Origin: Armatimonadota bacterium
GTDB taxonomy: Bacteria; Sysuimicrobiota; Sysuimicrobiia; Sysuimicrobiales; Humicultoraceae
Direction: 5' to 3'
NCBI GenBank assembly: GCA_031459855.1
Contig: JAVKHP010000001.1
Location: 478,059-542,058, forward strand
Length of the DNA: 64,000 bases
The notes under the pieces are model-generated. The model saw only the letters and a program-made list of their open reading frames with translations. It made no database searches and was not told the origin of the DNA. The position numbers and the translations under genes are program-made. Shown here in pieces: positions 28,432 to 37,800 of the stretch (its first letter is position 1; every line of letters starts with the position of its first letter).

Positions 28432-29124
28432 TCAGTCGACGGCGACCGCAGGGCGTTCCGCGCGCAGGCGCACCCGCCACAGGACGGTGACGAGGGCGAC
28501 GGCCAGCGCCGCGCCCAGCGCGCGCCCGACCGGAATCCCGCCGACCAGCGGCAGGCGGGCCGCCAGGCCCGAGGCCACCTGTAATGCCCAGGCCAGCAGG
28601 AACGCCGCGCCCAGCCCGCCCCGCACGCCGGCGCGCGCCACGTACGCGGTCGTACCGGTGTGCAGGAGCACCGGAAACAGGTAGCCCGTCACGGCCAGCA
28701 CCGTCGTCAGCGGCGTGGTGATCGGCGACCCGACGAGCCGCAGGGCCCCGGCGAGCCCCTGCTCCAGGTGCGTGATCACCACCGCGAACCCCGCGCCCGC
28801 CCCGGCGCCGTAGGCCATCGCCGCCACACCGTCGGACGGCACGACGCCGACCAGGGCGAGGGGGACGGTGGCTTTCACGAGCTCGCCGATGGCCGCGGCC
28901 AGCATCGTCTGCGCGGGTGTGGCTGCTACGCTGCGGTAGAGCGCGCCCACCGGGCTCACCCACTCCCACGCGAGATGCGCGCCCTCCCGCGCGATCACCC
29001 CGCCGATCGCGCCGGCCGCCACGCACACCCACAGGACGGCACGCGCCACCATCCGTCGCCCCGCGAGGACGCCCATCCCGACGAGGGCGAAGACGACGGC
29101 GATCGCGACGGCAACGCCATCCAT
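28432..29124 (-). CDS. multi-pass membrane protein, PrsW-like
   Basis: 230 residues from ATG 29124 with about 6-7 hydrophobic helices. AAIGELVKATVPLALVG and AYGAGAGAGFAVVITHLEQ resemble the EExxK and GxGFAxxE elements of PrsW/CPBP-type intramembrane proteases, but the first acidic pair is reduced to Gly-Glu, so protease activity is doubtful. Starts just after the stop of the preceding gene and 10 bp before the TPR-like gene. Confidence 0.5.
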   Translation of the reverse strand: MDGVAVAIAVVFALVGMGVLAGRRMVARAVLWVCVAAGAIGGVIAREGAHLAWEWVSPVGALYRSVAATPAQTMLAAAIGELVKATVPLALVGVVPSDGVAAMAYGAGAGAGFAVVITHLEQGLAGALRLVGSPITTPLTTVLAVTGYLFPVLLHTGTTAYVARAGVRGGLGAAFLLAWALQVASGLAARLPLVGGIPVGRALGAALAVALVTVLWRVRLRAERPAVAVD

Positions 29125-29128
29125 CGCC

Positions 29129-29515
29129 TCAGGACTCCTGCACCAGGGGACGGGGAATCGGTGGCCGCGGCACCGGCGCACCCACGCGCGCGGCCCACAG
29201 GCCGGACAGTAGCTCGCGCAACTCCCGCTGCCCCCGCTGCGTGTGCTGCAGCACGCGGCGGCCCAGGCGTACCCGACGGGGCGCCTCCACGTAGAACCGC
29301 GTCCAGAAGGTCGCTGCAGATTCGTCGAGGAGCACGACGATGCGCCAGCCCACCCGCACCTCCAACCGGCAGCGGTTGCCGGCGTGCACGATCCACGCGT
29401 CGTCGGCACCGAACTCGCGACGGAGGAGCTCGCGTAGTCGGGCGGCGAGTTTCGCGCGGCCTGGCCAGGGGCGCCGCGCCGGCACGGCGCGCGGCGGGCG
29501 GATCGACTCAGTCAT
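29129..29515 (-). CDS. hypothetical protein, 128 residues
   Basis: From ATG 29515. Pro/Arg-rich tails flank a compact core, FGADDAWIVHAGNRCRLEV then WRIVVLLDESAATFWTRFYV, read as alternating beta strands. No family recognised. Operonic with the PrsW-like gene. Confidence 0.5.
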   Translation of the reverse strand: MTESIRPPRAVPARRPWPGRAKLAARLRELLRREFGADDAWIVHAGNRCRLEVRVGWRIVVLLDESAATFWTRFYVEAPRRVRLGRRVLQHTQRGQRELRELLSGLWAARVGAPVPRPPIPRPLVQES

Positions 29516-29613
29516 GCGGCAGCCGGTGCTCGCGTACTCGGGCCGGCCTTCACGCTGCCGCCACCTCCCTGGCGTGTCACAACAGGTTGCGCGGGTGTCG
29601 CAGGCGGCGGCGT

Positions 29614-30015
29614 TCAGCGCCCGAGCCCCGTCATCCACGCCCTGGCCAGCAGGCCGAGCTCGGTGAGGCAGACCAGCGCCAGGACCCGGGCTTCCCGACC
29701 GGCCAGCGCGCCTGCATAGCGCCGACGCAAGCCCCCGCCAGGGCGCAGGGCCACCTGCACCACCGCGCCGGCGCCTGCGAGCGGCCCGTAGAGCAGGTGG
29801 AGGCCCCTGCCCGGCTGACCGCCGTCCAGATACGCCCCGAGCCCCGCGACGGCCTGCACGACGACCAGCACCGCCACCAGGTGCACCGTGCCCCAGAACC
29901 ACCCGCCCAGCGGGCGATTGCCCGGAATGGCGAGCGCCGCGGCCACGACGAGCACCAGATTGCCCGCCAGGGCGCCATAGAGCAGGAGAGGACTGGCGTG
30001 GATCGCTCCCAACAT
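29614..30015 (-). CDS. four-helix membrane protein, unknown
   Basis: 133 residues from ATG 30015, preferred over an upstream ATG at 30069 because the extra 18 residues are polar. Four hydrophobic segments: LLLYGALAGNLVLVVAAALA, TVHLVAVLVVVQAVAGLGAY, LLYGPLAGAGAVVQVAL and VLALVCLTELGLLARAW. Conserved-looking His residues (AIHAS, TVHL, GLHLLYG) could bind heme, but this is speculation. Confidence 0.55.
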   Translation of the reverse strand: MLGAIHASPLLLYGALAGNLVLVVAAALAIPGNRPLGGWFWGTVHLVAVLVVVQAVAGLGAYLDGGQPGRGLHLLYGPLAGAGAVVQVALRPGGGLRRRYAGALAGREARVLALVCLTELGLLARAWMTGLGR

Positions 30016-30095
30016 GCACGCGCTCCGGGAACCCTGACTGCCGGGGCCCGGGTGTTCGTTCCACGTCACACCAGTACGCCCCTGCCACTGCAGCG

Positions 30096-30194
30096 CCCCG
30101 GCGCCCCGCCGGCCCGTGAGGAGCCCCGACTACCCTGACTACTCGACTGAAAGCGTGAAGCAGCGTCCCCGGCGCCCCGCCGGCCCGTGAGGAG
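30096..30194 (+). repeat. 28-bp direct repeat, 71-bp period
   Basis: An identical 28-mer (starts CCCCGGCGCCCC, ends CCCGTGAGGAG) occurs at 30096-30123 and 30167-30194, just upstream of the FAD oxidoreductase gene. Each copy ends in GTGAGGAG, so the ribosome-binding-like element is duplicated. Confidence 0.7.
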
Positions 30195-30231
30195 GGCACC
30201 GACCGGCACCGGCGAACACCCGTGGAGGCCG

Positions 30232-31635
30232 ATGCGCGGGCTTGTCCTCGTCGTCACCGTCAGCTTCGTCGTGGTCCTCGTCGTCGCGGGCGCAACAGCG
30301 CCCACCACGCCCGCGATGCTGCCCGTCGAGCGCGTGGACGTGCTGGTCGTCGGCGGCACGCCGGGCGGGGTGGCTGCCGCGGTGGCGGCTGCCCGTGCGG
30401 GCGCGTCGGTGCTGCTGGTGGAGCCGGCCGACCGTCTGGGCGGCATCCTCACGTACGCGTGGCTCACCACCTTCGATCTGAGCCTGGGACCCAATGGCGA
30501 GCCCCTCGTCCGCGGCATCTTCCTGGAGGTGCTGGATGCGCTCGGGATCTCCTTCGACCCCGAGGCGGCCCCGCGCGTGCTCGGGCGCTTGCTGGCGCGC
30601 CATCCCGGGGCGCGCGCCAGCCTCGCAACGTCCGTGGCGGGCGTCCACGTGGTGCAGGGCCGGATCACCGCCGTGGACCTCGTGGCACGCCCGTGGCGCC
30701 GCGCCACACGTATCCTCCCGCGCCACGTCGTGGACGCGACCGACGACGGCGACGTCGCGGCCGCGGCGGGCGTGCCGTTCGAGGTCGGGCGCGCCGGCTA
30801 CCAGGGCGGCGAACGCTGGATGCAGGCCGCCACGCTGATCTTCCGCGTGGCGGGCGTCGACTGGGAGCGCCTGCGGACGGACATCGCCGCCCGTACCGAT
30901 GACGGCGACAGCGTGACCTGGGGCGTGGCCGAGCGGACCGCCTGGGGCTACCCCGACGTCGCGGCGGACTACCGGCCCGGCCACCCGCGGGTGGTGCTGT
31001 ACCCGCTGAACCTGGCCCGGCACAGCGACGGCACGGTCCTGATCAACGCCCTGAACGTCACCGAGGTCGACGGCCTCGACCCCGCGTCGGTGGCCGCGGG
31101 GCTACAGATCGCGCGCGACGAACTGCCGCGCCTGGTGGCATACCTGCGGGCGAGCGTACCCGGATTCGAAGCCGCGCGCCTGGTGGACCACGCGCCGGCG
31201 CTCTACGTGCGCGAGACGCGGCACGTGGCCGGCCTGTACACGCTCACCGCGGACGATATCCGCACCGAACGCGTCTTCGACGACCGCATCGCCGTGGCGT
31301 CCTATCCGATCGACCTGCATCCCTACCACGCCAACTGGCGCAACCCGTTTCTGCCGGTGGCCCGCGTCTACACGATCCCCTTCCGGGCCATCGTCCCCCT
31401 GGGCGTCGAGAACCTGCTGGTTGCCTCGCGGGCGTTCTCCGCCACCAGCGAGGCGCACGGCTCGGCGCGCGTGGTGCCGACGGTCATGGCCCTGGGACAG
31501 GCGGCCGGCGTGGCCGCGGCCCTGTGCGCGCAGCACGCGTGCACACCCCACGCCGTGGCCGCGACCCCGGCCCTGATGCGGCAGGTGCAGCTCTCCCTGG
31601 TTGCCCAGGGCGCCTACCTGGCCGGACGCCCGTAG
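30232..31635 (+). CDS. FAD-dependent oxidoreductase (FAD_oxidored family)
   Basis: 467 residues from ATG 30232 after GGAGG; an earlier in-frame GTG at 30187 lies in the direct repeat. An N-terminal hydrophobic signal/anchor (GLVLVVTVSFVVVLVVAG) suggests export or membrane attachment. Then VDVLVVGGTPGGVAAAVAAA (FAD fold), GGILTYAWLTTFDL, VVDATDDGDVAAAAG, YVRETRHV, and NLLVASRAFSATSEAHGS with VPTVMALGQAAG at the C-terminus, diagnostic for PF12831. Substrate unknown. Confidence 0.85.
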   Translation: MRGLVLVVTVSFVVVLVVAGATAPTTPAMLPVERVDVLVVGGTPGGVAAAVAAARAGASVLLVEPADRLGGILTYAWLTTFDLSLGPNGEPLVRGIFLEVLDALGISFDPEAAPRVLGRLLARHPGARASLATSVAGVHVVQGRITAVDLVARPWRRATRILPRHVVDATDDGDVAAAAGVPFEVGRAGYQGGERWMQAATLIFRVAGVDWERLRTDIAARTDDGDSVTWGVAERTAWGYPDVAADYRPGHPRVVLYPLNLARHSDGTVLINALNVTEVDGLDPASVAAGLQIARDELPRLVAYLRASVPGFEAARLVDHAPALYVRETRHVAGLYTLTADDIRTERVFDDRIAVASYPIDLHPYHANWRNPFLPVARVYTIPFRAIVPLGVENLLVASRAFSATSEAHGSARVVPTVMALGQAAGVAAALCAQHACTPHAVAATPALMRQVQLSLVAQGAYLAGRP

Positions 31636-31645
31636 GCAGCAGGCG

Positions 31646-32794
31646 TCAGTCCAGCAGCGCGCCCGCCCAGGCGCGCTCGTACAGACGCAGCAGCGCTTCA
31701 CGTTCCAGCGGCCGCGGGTTGTTCGGCCGCGGGTACCGCGTCAGGCACTCGTCGACCATGGCAGGGAGGTCGGCGGTCCGCACGCCCACGTCGCGCCATG
31801 CCGTCGGAATCCCCACGTCGGCCTCGAGCCGGAGCACGTCGCGGAGCACCGCGGCAGGGTCGTCGGGGACGCCCAGGGCACGGGCGACCCCGTGCAGCCC
31901 CGCCGCCGCTGCGTTGTAGGCGATGCACGCCGGCAGCGCCAGCGCGCACGACAACCCGTGGGCCAGGTGCAGACGGTTGGCCAGCGTGTAGGCGATCGAG
32001 TGCCCCAGCACCATGCCGGCGTTCAGGCTCAACCCGCCGAGGAACGCGGCCACCAGCATCCGCGCCCGCGCCGCCATGTCGGCACCGTCGGCGTACGCGC
32101 GGGGCAGGAAGGTGCGGACGAGCTGCAGGCCCTGGGCAGCCACGGCATCGGTCAGCGGGGTGGCGTTGGTGGAGAGCATCGCCTCCAAGCAGTGGCTCAT
32201 GGCGTCCATCCCGGTCCACGCCGTGACCGCGGGCGGGAGGCTCACCGTCAGGTCGGGGTCGAGGATCGCCGCGCGCGCGACCAGCTGCGGGCCGCCGGTG
32301 AACACCTTCACCCCGCCGCGGGTGACGACGGCGTTGCGGCTGGCCTCGGCGCCCGTGCCGGCGGTGGTCGGGACGAGCACGAGGGGCACCGGGGGCGCGC
32401 CGAACGCGCGGCCGGTGAAGTACTCCACCATCGCGCCGGGGTTCGTCGGCGCGACCGCGGCCAGCTTGGCCACGTCCAGCGCGCTGCCCCCGCCGACGCC
32501 GATCACCGCCACCGGGTGGACCTGCCGCGCACGGGCGGCTGCGGCCTCCGCGACCTCGTCGGTGGGCTCGCCGGTGATGTCGCTGAAGACGCTGCCCTCG
32601 AAGCCTGCCGCGGTGAGCAGGTCCATCACGCGCGTGGGCAGACCCAGCCGGGCGAGCGTCGCGTCGGTGACCACCAGCACGCGTCCCGGCGCGATCCCCA
32701 GCCCGCGGAGGACATCGGCCAGGCGCTCGAGCGCCCCGCGGCCCATGGTGACCCACGAAGGGCCGTAGAGCACCTGGGGCGGAGGCACGTCCAT
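31646..32794 (-). CDS. iron-containing alcohol dehydrogenase
   Basis: 382 residues from ATG 32794. VIGVGGGSALDVAKL binds NAD(P); PTTAGTGAEASRNAVV; metal ligands in the DAMSHCLEA, GMVLGHSIAYTL and LAHGLSCALALP blocks (Asp plus three His). Group III alcohol dehydrogenase acting on an alcohol, diol or hydroxybutyrate; the substrate is not deducible. Starts 4 nt after a tiny zinc-ribbon gene, implying coupled translation. Confidence 0.9.
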   Translation of the reverse strand: MDVPPPQVLYGPSWVTMGRGALERLADVLRGLGIAPGRVLVVTDATLARLGLPTRVMDLLTAAGFEGSVFSDITGEPTDEVAEAAAARARQVHPVAVIGVGGGSALDVAKLAAVAPTNPGAMVEYFTGRAFGAPPVPLVLVPTTAGTGAEASRNAVVTRGGVKVFTGGPQLVARAAILDPDLTVSLPPAVTAWTGMDAMSHCLEAMLSTNATPLTDAVAAQGLQLVRTFLPRAYADGADMAARARMLVAAFLGGLSLNAGMVLGHSIAYTLANRLHLAHGLSCALALPACIAYNAAAAGLHGVARALGVPDDPAAVLRDVLRLEADVGIPTAWRDVGVRTADLPAMVDECLTRYPRPNNPRPLEREALLRLYERAWAGALLD

Positions 32795-32798
32795 GCGA

Positions 32799-32909
32799 TC
32801 AGTCGCCGCAGGTGCCCATGATCCGCCGGCACCGCCGGCACAGCAGCCTGCACGACCCGAGGGGCTCGGCGGGATGGCCGCAGAAAGGGCAGCGAATGGG
32901 TTCCGGCAT
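32799..32909 (-). CDS. 36-residue zinc-ribbon microprotein
   Basis: ATG 32909 to TGA 32799. Reads MPEPIRCPFCGHPAEPLGSC and continues RLLCRRCRRIMGTCGD: six Cys in CPFC, SC, CRRC and TC spacing, enough for one zinc ribbon. The frame ends 4 nt before the alcohol dehydrogenase ATG. Codon choice is GC3-rich like real genes. The start has no strong ribosome binding site. Function unknown. Confidence 0.6.
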   Translation of the reverse strand: MPEPIRCPFCGHPAEPLGSCRLLCRRCRRIMGTCGD

Positions 32910-32966
32910 CGGCCAAAGGCTTCGCCGGGAGCGTGCCCCTCCCTGCCCTGTCCCCGGCCGCCCCGC

Positions 32967-32989
32967 GGCCCACGCGCCCGGCGTGGGCC
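32967..32989 (-). terminator. hairpin after sigma-factor gene
   Basis: Perfect 9-bp stem GGCCCACGC/GCGTGGGCC with a 5-nt loop, about 110 bp downstream of the sigma-factor stop. No T run follows, so termination is only possible. Confidence 0.35.
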
Positions 32990-33098
32990 CGCCGTCACGC
33001 CCGCACGTTGGAGCGGTCGTCGTCCCAAACCGATGGATGGGGCACGGACACCCGCGCGTGGAGGGAGCCCGGACCCGCCTGCCACGATGTGGCTCGAC

Positions 33099-33848
33099 TC
33101 AGGGTGGCGCGAGGTGCTGGCGCAGCCGCCTCAGGGCCGCTGCCAGCGCCCGCGACACGTGCTTCTGCGAGATGCCCAGGCGCGCCGCCGCCACCGTCTG
33201 GGTGAGGTCGTGGAAGAACAGGTAGTAGATCACGCGGCGCTGCAACGCGCTCAGCCGGTCGATGGCGTCGTACAGCGCGATACGGTCCTCGATGGGCAGC
33301 TGGAACGACGCGTACGCCCGGTGGCGGATCAGCCGGCGGTCGATGTCGGGCTCGTCCTCGTCTTCCTCCTCCGCGTCCAGCGAGGTGGTCCGGACGGCGG
33401 CGCGGGCGCGCAGGATCTCCAGCAGACCCGCCTCCGTGACGTTGAGGGCCGCGGCCAGCTCCTCCAGACTCGGGTAGCGGCGATGGGTGGCCACGAAGCG
33501 CTCCACGTGCGCGGCCAGATCCCGCTCGATGGCCCGCAGCCAGCGCGGCTTTCGGATGGTGCCGGTCATGTCGCGCAGGTAGTGACTGAGGTGTCCGCGG
33601 ATGATCGGGCGGGCGTACGTGGCGAAGTGCACCCCGCGGGTGGGATCGTAGGTCTCCAGGGCCTGCAGCAGTCCCAGGTAGCCCACCTGGCGCAAGTCCT
33701 CGGCCTCGCTCGGTATCCGCCGGAACCGCGCGGTCAGGGCCTCCACCAGCGGAACGCAGGCGTCCACCAGGTGCGCCCGCACATCGGGCGCGCGCGTGCG
33801 AGCGTACAGGGCGGCCAGTTCGTCGATTGACGGCAGCGACGCGGTCAT
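33099..33848 (-). CDS. sigma-70 family RNA polymerase sigma factor (SigB/SigF-like)
   Basis: 249 residues. Region 2: AEDLRQVGYLGLLQALETYD and FATYARPIIRGHLSHYLRD; region 3: YPSLEELAAALNVTEAGLLE; region 4: ALQRRVIYYLFFHDLTQTVA and LGISQKHVSRALAAALRRL (HTH). An acidic linker EEEDEDEPDID separates regions 3 and 4. The four-domain layout fits group 3 stress/sporulation-type sigma factors. No anti-sigma gene is adjacent. Confidence 0.92.
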   Translation of the reverse strand: MTASLPSIDELAALYARTRAPDVRAHLVDACVPLVEALTARFRRIPSEAEDLRQVGYLGLLQALETYDPTRGVHFATYARPIIRGHLSHYLRDMTGTIRKPRWLRAIERDLAAHVERFVATHRRYPSLEELAAALNVTEAGLLEILRARAAVRTTSLDAEEEDEDEPDIDRRLIRHRAYASFQLPIEDRIALYDAIDRLSALQRRVIYYLFFHDLTQTVAAARLGISQKHVSRALAAALRRLRQHLAPP

Positions 33849-34151
33849 CGATACCCCTTGGGAGGCGTTCCCCGCCGGACAGCCGGCTAGACACCCGCGG
33901 TGACGCCTCTACGGTGGCGGCCAGGGCCACACCCCAGTGGCGATCGCCCCGAGACAGCGCAAGAAGCGCCTCAACGATGGATGCGGTCGCGCAAGAACAC
34001 TGCGTGCCCCAGCGACCAACGTCGCCGGTGCCGTAATTGATGTCCAGTGCCACTAAGAATTTCGCAAGCGCAGCCGGCGATCCTGCACGGAACGGCGTCC
34101 CAGAAGACGCCAGGGGCATCGGAGGAAGCCGGGGGCCGCCGGGGACGGCCT
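33849..34151. other. 303-bp intergenic region, nothing recognised
   Basis: Lies upstream of the sigma factor and downstream of the SPW gene. Mixed GC; contains a short AT-richer stretch (about 34035-34070) that could hold the sigma-factor promoter, but no clear -10/-35 or RNA structure. Confidence 0.3.
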
Positions 34152-34499
34152 TTACGCGTGGACCTCTTTCGGCAAGACGCTGAACGCCAGCCAGGCGCTG
34201 AGCACCAGCGCGATCAGCCCGCCCACCACGGAGGTCCAGGTGACGTTCGGCCGCGCGGTCAGGGCAAGGACGTAGGGGAAGATGATGAACCAGATCCCCA
34301 CGAGGCCGTTGACGTACTGGATCCACCGCTGTTTGCGGGCCGCCTCGTTGACGACAGCCCACCCGGCCAGCACCAGGAGGATCGCACCGCCCAGCACGCT
34401 GAGCCAGAGTGCGGCGCGCTGGTCGCTGTACGCGAGGACGAACGGTGCGATGATGAACCAGATCCCGACCAACGCGTTGACCACGTTAGCCCAGACCAT
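34152..34499 (-). CDS. SPW repeat membrane protein
   Basis: 115 residues with four helices in two homologous halves. NALVGIWFIIAPFVLAYSD and NGLVGIWFIIFPYVLALTA align, each followed by a second helix (LGGAILLVLAGWAVV; VGGLIALVLSAWLAF). This is the PF03779 SPW-repeat pattern. GGGAGGTG precedes the start. Role unknown. Confidence 0.85.
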   Translation of the reverse strand: MVWANVVNALVGIWFIIAPFVLAYSDQRAALWLSVLGGAILLVLAGWAVVNEAARKQRWIQYVNGLVGIWFIIFPYVLALTARPNVTWTSVVGGLIALVLSAWLAFSVLPKEVHA

Positions 34500-34744
34500 C
34501 CCTCATCACCTCCCGTGCGTCCCGGCGACCCTCGCGGCCTCCCCCGTCCATTGGAAGCACACCGCGCGGCGTTCTGCAAGCCCACCGCCCTCATGGGTCG
34601 TCGATCAGGCAATGCCTCCCGCCGCTGGCCCGGATTCCGGTGAAGCCCGGGCCCCACGGCCTCACGTCCTGGCCGCAGCCCGGCCGCTACTCGTTGGGAC
34701 ACACGGGGAACATGCGGTAGCGCCCTGCACGCGGTGCAGGATAC

Positions 34745-34820
34745 TGGCGCGCCCGGAGGGACTTGAACCCCCGACCTACGGCTCCGGAGGCCGCCGCTCT
34801 ATCCGCTGAGCTACGGGCGC
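34745..34820 (-). tRNA. tRNA-Arg (CCG)
   Basis: 76 nt including an encoded CCA. Acceptor GCGCCCG/CGGGCGC; D-arm GCTCAGCGGATAGAGC; anticodon stem CGGC/GCCG with loop CTCCGGA giving anticodon CCG; T-arm GGGGGTTCAAGTCCCTC. A perfect CCTGCAC/GTGCAGG hairpin follows 4 nt after the 3' end (34724-34740). Confidence 0.96.
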
Positions 34821-34898
34821 ATCACTGGTCATTATAGCACCCGCCACTTCTGGAAGACACGTGCACGCACGCACGCCCGCCCGCGGCAGGTGCGCGCC

Positions 34899-37800
34899 TC
34901 ACGTACCCTCGTCGCCGCCCGCCACCGGGACCGGCGGCCGCTCGTGCTCGTCTGGCACCGGCTCCCGTCGGCGGCGCACGCGGCCGACCAGATCGTCGAC
35001 GAGCGCGTATACCGCGGGGATCACGAACAACGTCAGAAACGTCGAGGTGGTCAGCCCGCCCAGCACGGCCATCCCCAGCGGCCGGCGCCACTCGGCCCCG
35101 CTCGTGCCCAGCCCCAGCGCCACGGGCAGCCCGCCCAGGATCGTCGTGACCGAGGTCATGAGGATCGGCCGCAGGCGCGTCGCGCCGGCCTCCAGCAGGG
35201 CATCGCGCCGGGGCAGGCCGCGCGCCCGCAGCCGGTTGGTGTAGTCCACCAGGATGATGGCGTTGTTGACCACGATGCCGGTGAGCATGATGATGCCCAG
35301 CAGCGACATGATGCTCACCCGGATGCCGGTAGCCGCCAGCAGCGGGAAGACCCCCACCGCGGCCAGCGGCAGCGTGAACAGGATCACGAAGGGGTGCAGC
35401 AACGACTCGAACTGCGCCGCCATCACCATGTAGACGAAGACGATCGCCAGCGCCAGCGAGAGCAGCAGGTCGCGGAACGACTCGGCCTGGAACTGCGCCT
35501 CGCCGGCGAAGTTGACGGCGAAGCCCGGGGGCAGCGCCAGGGCCGCGGTCTGGCGGGCGATATCGTTCACCACCGCGCCCAGCGGGCGGCCGGTCAGGTC
35601 GGCGGTGACGAGCGCCATGCGCACCCGGTTCTTGCGCATGATCGACGCCGGCCCCCGCGCCTCGCGCACGGCGGCCACGTCGCGCAGGCGGATCGGCGTG
35701 CCGTCGGGCGCCACGCCCACGGCCAGTTCGCCCAGGCGCGCGGCGGCGGCGCGGTCCTCCGGGCGGGCGCGCACGGTGATGTCCACCTCGTCGCCGCCCA
35801 CCCGGTAGCGCGTGACCGCGGCGCCCTCGACGGCGGTGCGGATCGCGCTGCCCACCAGCGCCGCGTTCAGCCCCAGCCGCGCGGCGCGCTCGCGGTCGAG
35901 GACCACCTGGAGCTCGCCTTTGCCAGGAGCCAGGGTGTTGTCCACGTTGATGGTGCCGGGCGTGGCACGCACGATCTGCTCGACGCGCGCGGCCAGTGCC
36001 GCCAGCTGCGTCCCATCGGGCCCCACCACCTCGACCTGGATCGGGGCCTGGCCGCCCATCTCGCCGCCCGGTGACACCTTGACCTTGGCCGCGGGCAGAT
36101 CCCGCAGCCGGCTGCGGACGTCGTCCATGACCTCCTGCAGCGAGCGCTGACGCCGGCTGCGGTCGACGAGGCTCACGAACACCTCGCCGATCTGGGCGCC
36201 GGGCGTCTGGAACCCGAAGCCCGCCTGCTGCCCGCCCACCAGCGTGAAGAAGGTCTCGACCTCGGGCACCGTGGCCAGCACGGCCTCGACGCGCCGCACG
36301 GCGCGGTCGGCCAGGGCCAGCGACGAGCCCATCGGCATCTCGATCCGCACCCGGAACTCGCCGGTGTCAGCGGTCGGGAAGAACTCCTTGCCCACCAGTG
36401 GCGATGCCAGGAGCGCCAGGCTCGCCACGAAGGCGGCTGCCGCCGCGCCCAGGGTCAGCCCGCGGTGGCGCAGCACCCAGGCGAGCCCGCCGCGGTAGCG
36501 GGTCGCCAGGTTTGCGTAGGCCGCATCCCACCGGTCGAAGAGCCGCGCCGGGCGGCCGCGGGACCGCGCGGGGGGCCGCAACCACCGGGCCGAGAGCATC
36601 GGGGTCAGCGTGAACGCCATGAACAGCGACAGGAGGTTGGCAAAGACCACCGTTAGCCCGAACTGCCGGAAGAACTGCCCGACGATGCCCCGCGTGAACG
36701 CGATGGGCACGAAGACCGCCACGTTGGTCATGGCGCTGGCCATGACTGCCGCCTCGATCTCCCCGGCGCCGACCCGCGCCGCCTCGGTCGGCGTCGGCGC
36801 CAGCGCCAGGTGCCGGTTGATGTTCTCGGTCACGACGATGGCGTTGTCCACCAGCACGCCCACCGAGACCGCCAGCCCCAGCAGCGACATGATGTTGAGC
36901 GTGAACCCCGAGAAGAACATGGGCAGGTACGTGGCCACCACGGCGGTGGGCATGGCCAGGGCGATGATCAGGGTGCTGCGGGCGTTGTGGAGGAACAGGA
37001 AGACCACCACGGCCACCAGCACGGCGCCCAGGGCCAGGTTGCTCTGCACATCGGCGACCGACGAGCGGACGAACTGCGACTGGTCCTGCGCCACCCCGAA
37101 GGTCACGTCGCCGGGCAGCCCGCGGCGCAGCTCGGCCAGCGCCTTGCGCACGCCATCGGCCACCGCCACGGTGTTGGCCCCCGCCTGCTTCTGGATGCTG
37201 ATCCCGACGCTGTCGCGGCCGTTCAGGCGGGTGAACTGCTCCGGATCCTTGGTCACGTCGCGCACGGTGGCCACCTCCCCCAGCCGCACCGTGGTGCCGT
37301 CGCGACGCAGGATGCGCAGGGCGGCGATCTCGTCGAGGCTGGCCACCTGCCCGGTGAGGCGCACCAGGACCTCCCGGGGCCCTTCGGTGATCTTGCCGCC
37401 GGGCACGTTGAGGTTCTCGGCCCGCAGGGTGTCCTCGACCTGGGCCAGGGTCAGCCCGTAGGCCCGCAGGCGGTCCAGGTCCACCTCGACCCGGACCTCG
37501 CGCACCAGCCCGCCGGTCACGCTCACGGCCGCCACGCCCGGGACGCGCTCCAGGCGCGGCTTCACCACCTCGTCGGCCAGCCGGCGCAGCTCACGGGACG
37601 AGCGCGCACCGCCCATGCCCAGGTTCATCACCGGTTGCGCGCCGATGTCGAGCTTCTGGACGATGGGTTGCTGGACGTCGCGGGGGAAGCGGGCCCGGGC
37701 GATCTCGACGCGCTGCCGCACGTCGGCGGTGGCCGCGTCGAGGTCGGTGCCGAGTTCGAACTGCACGCCGACGATGGTGGTGCCTTCGCTGGCCAGCGTG

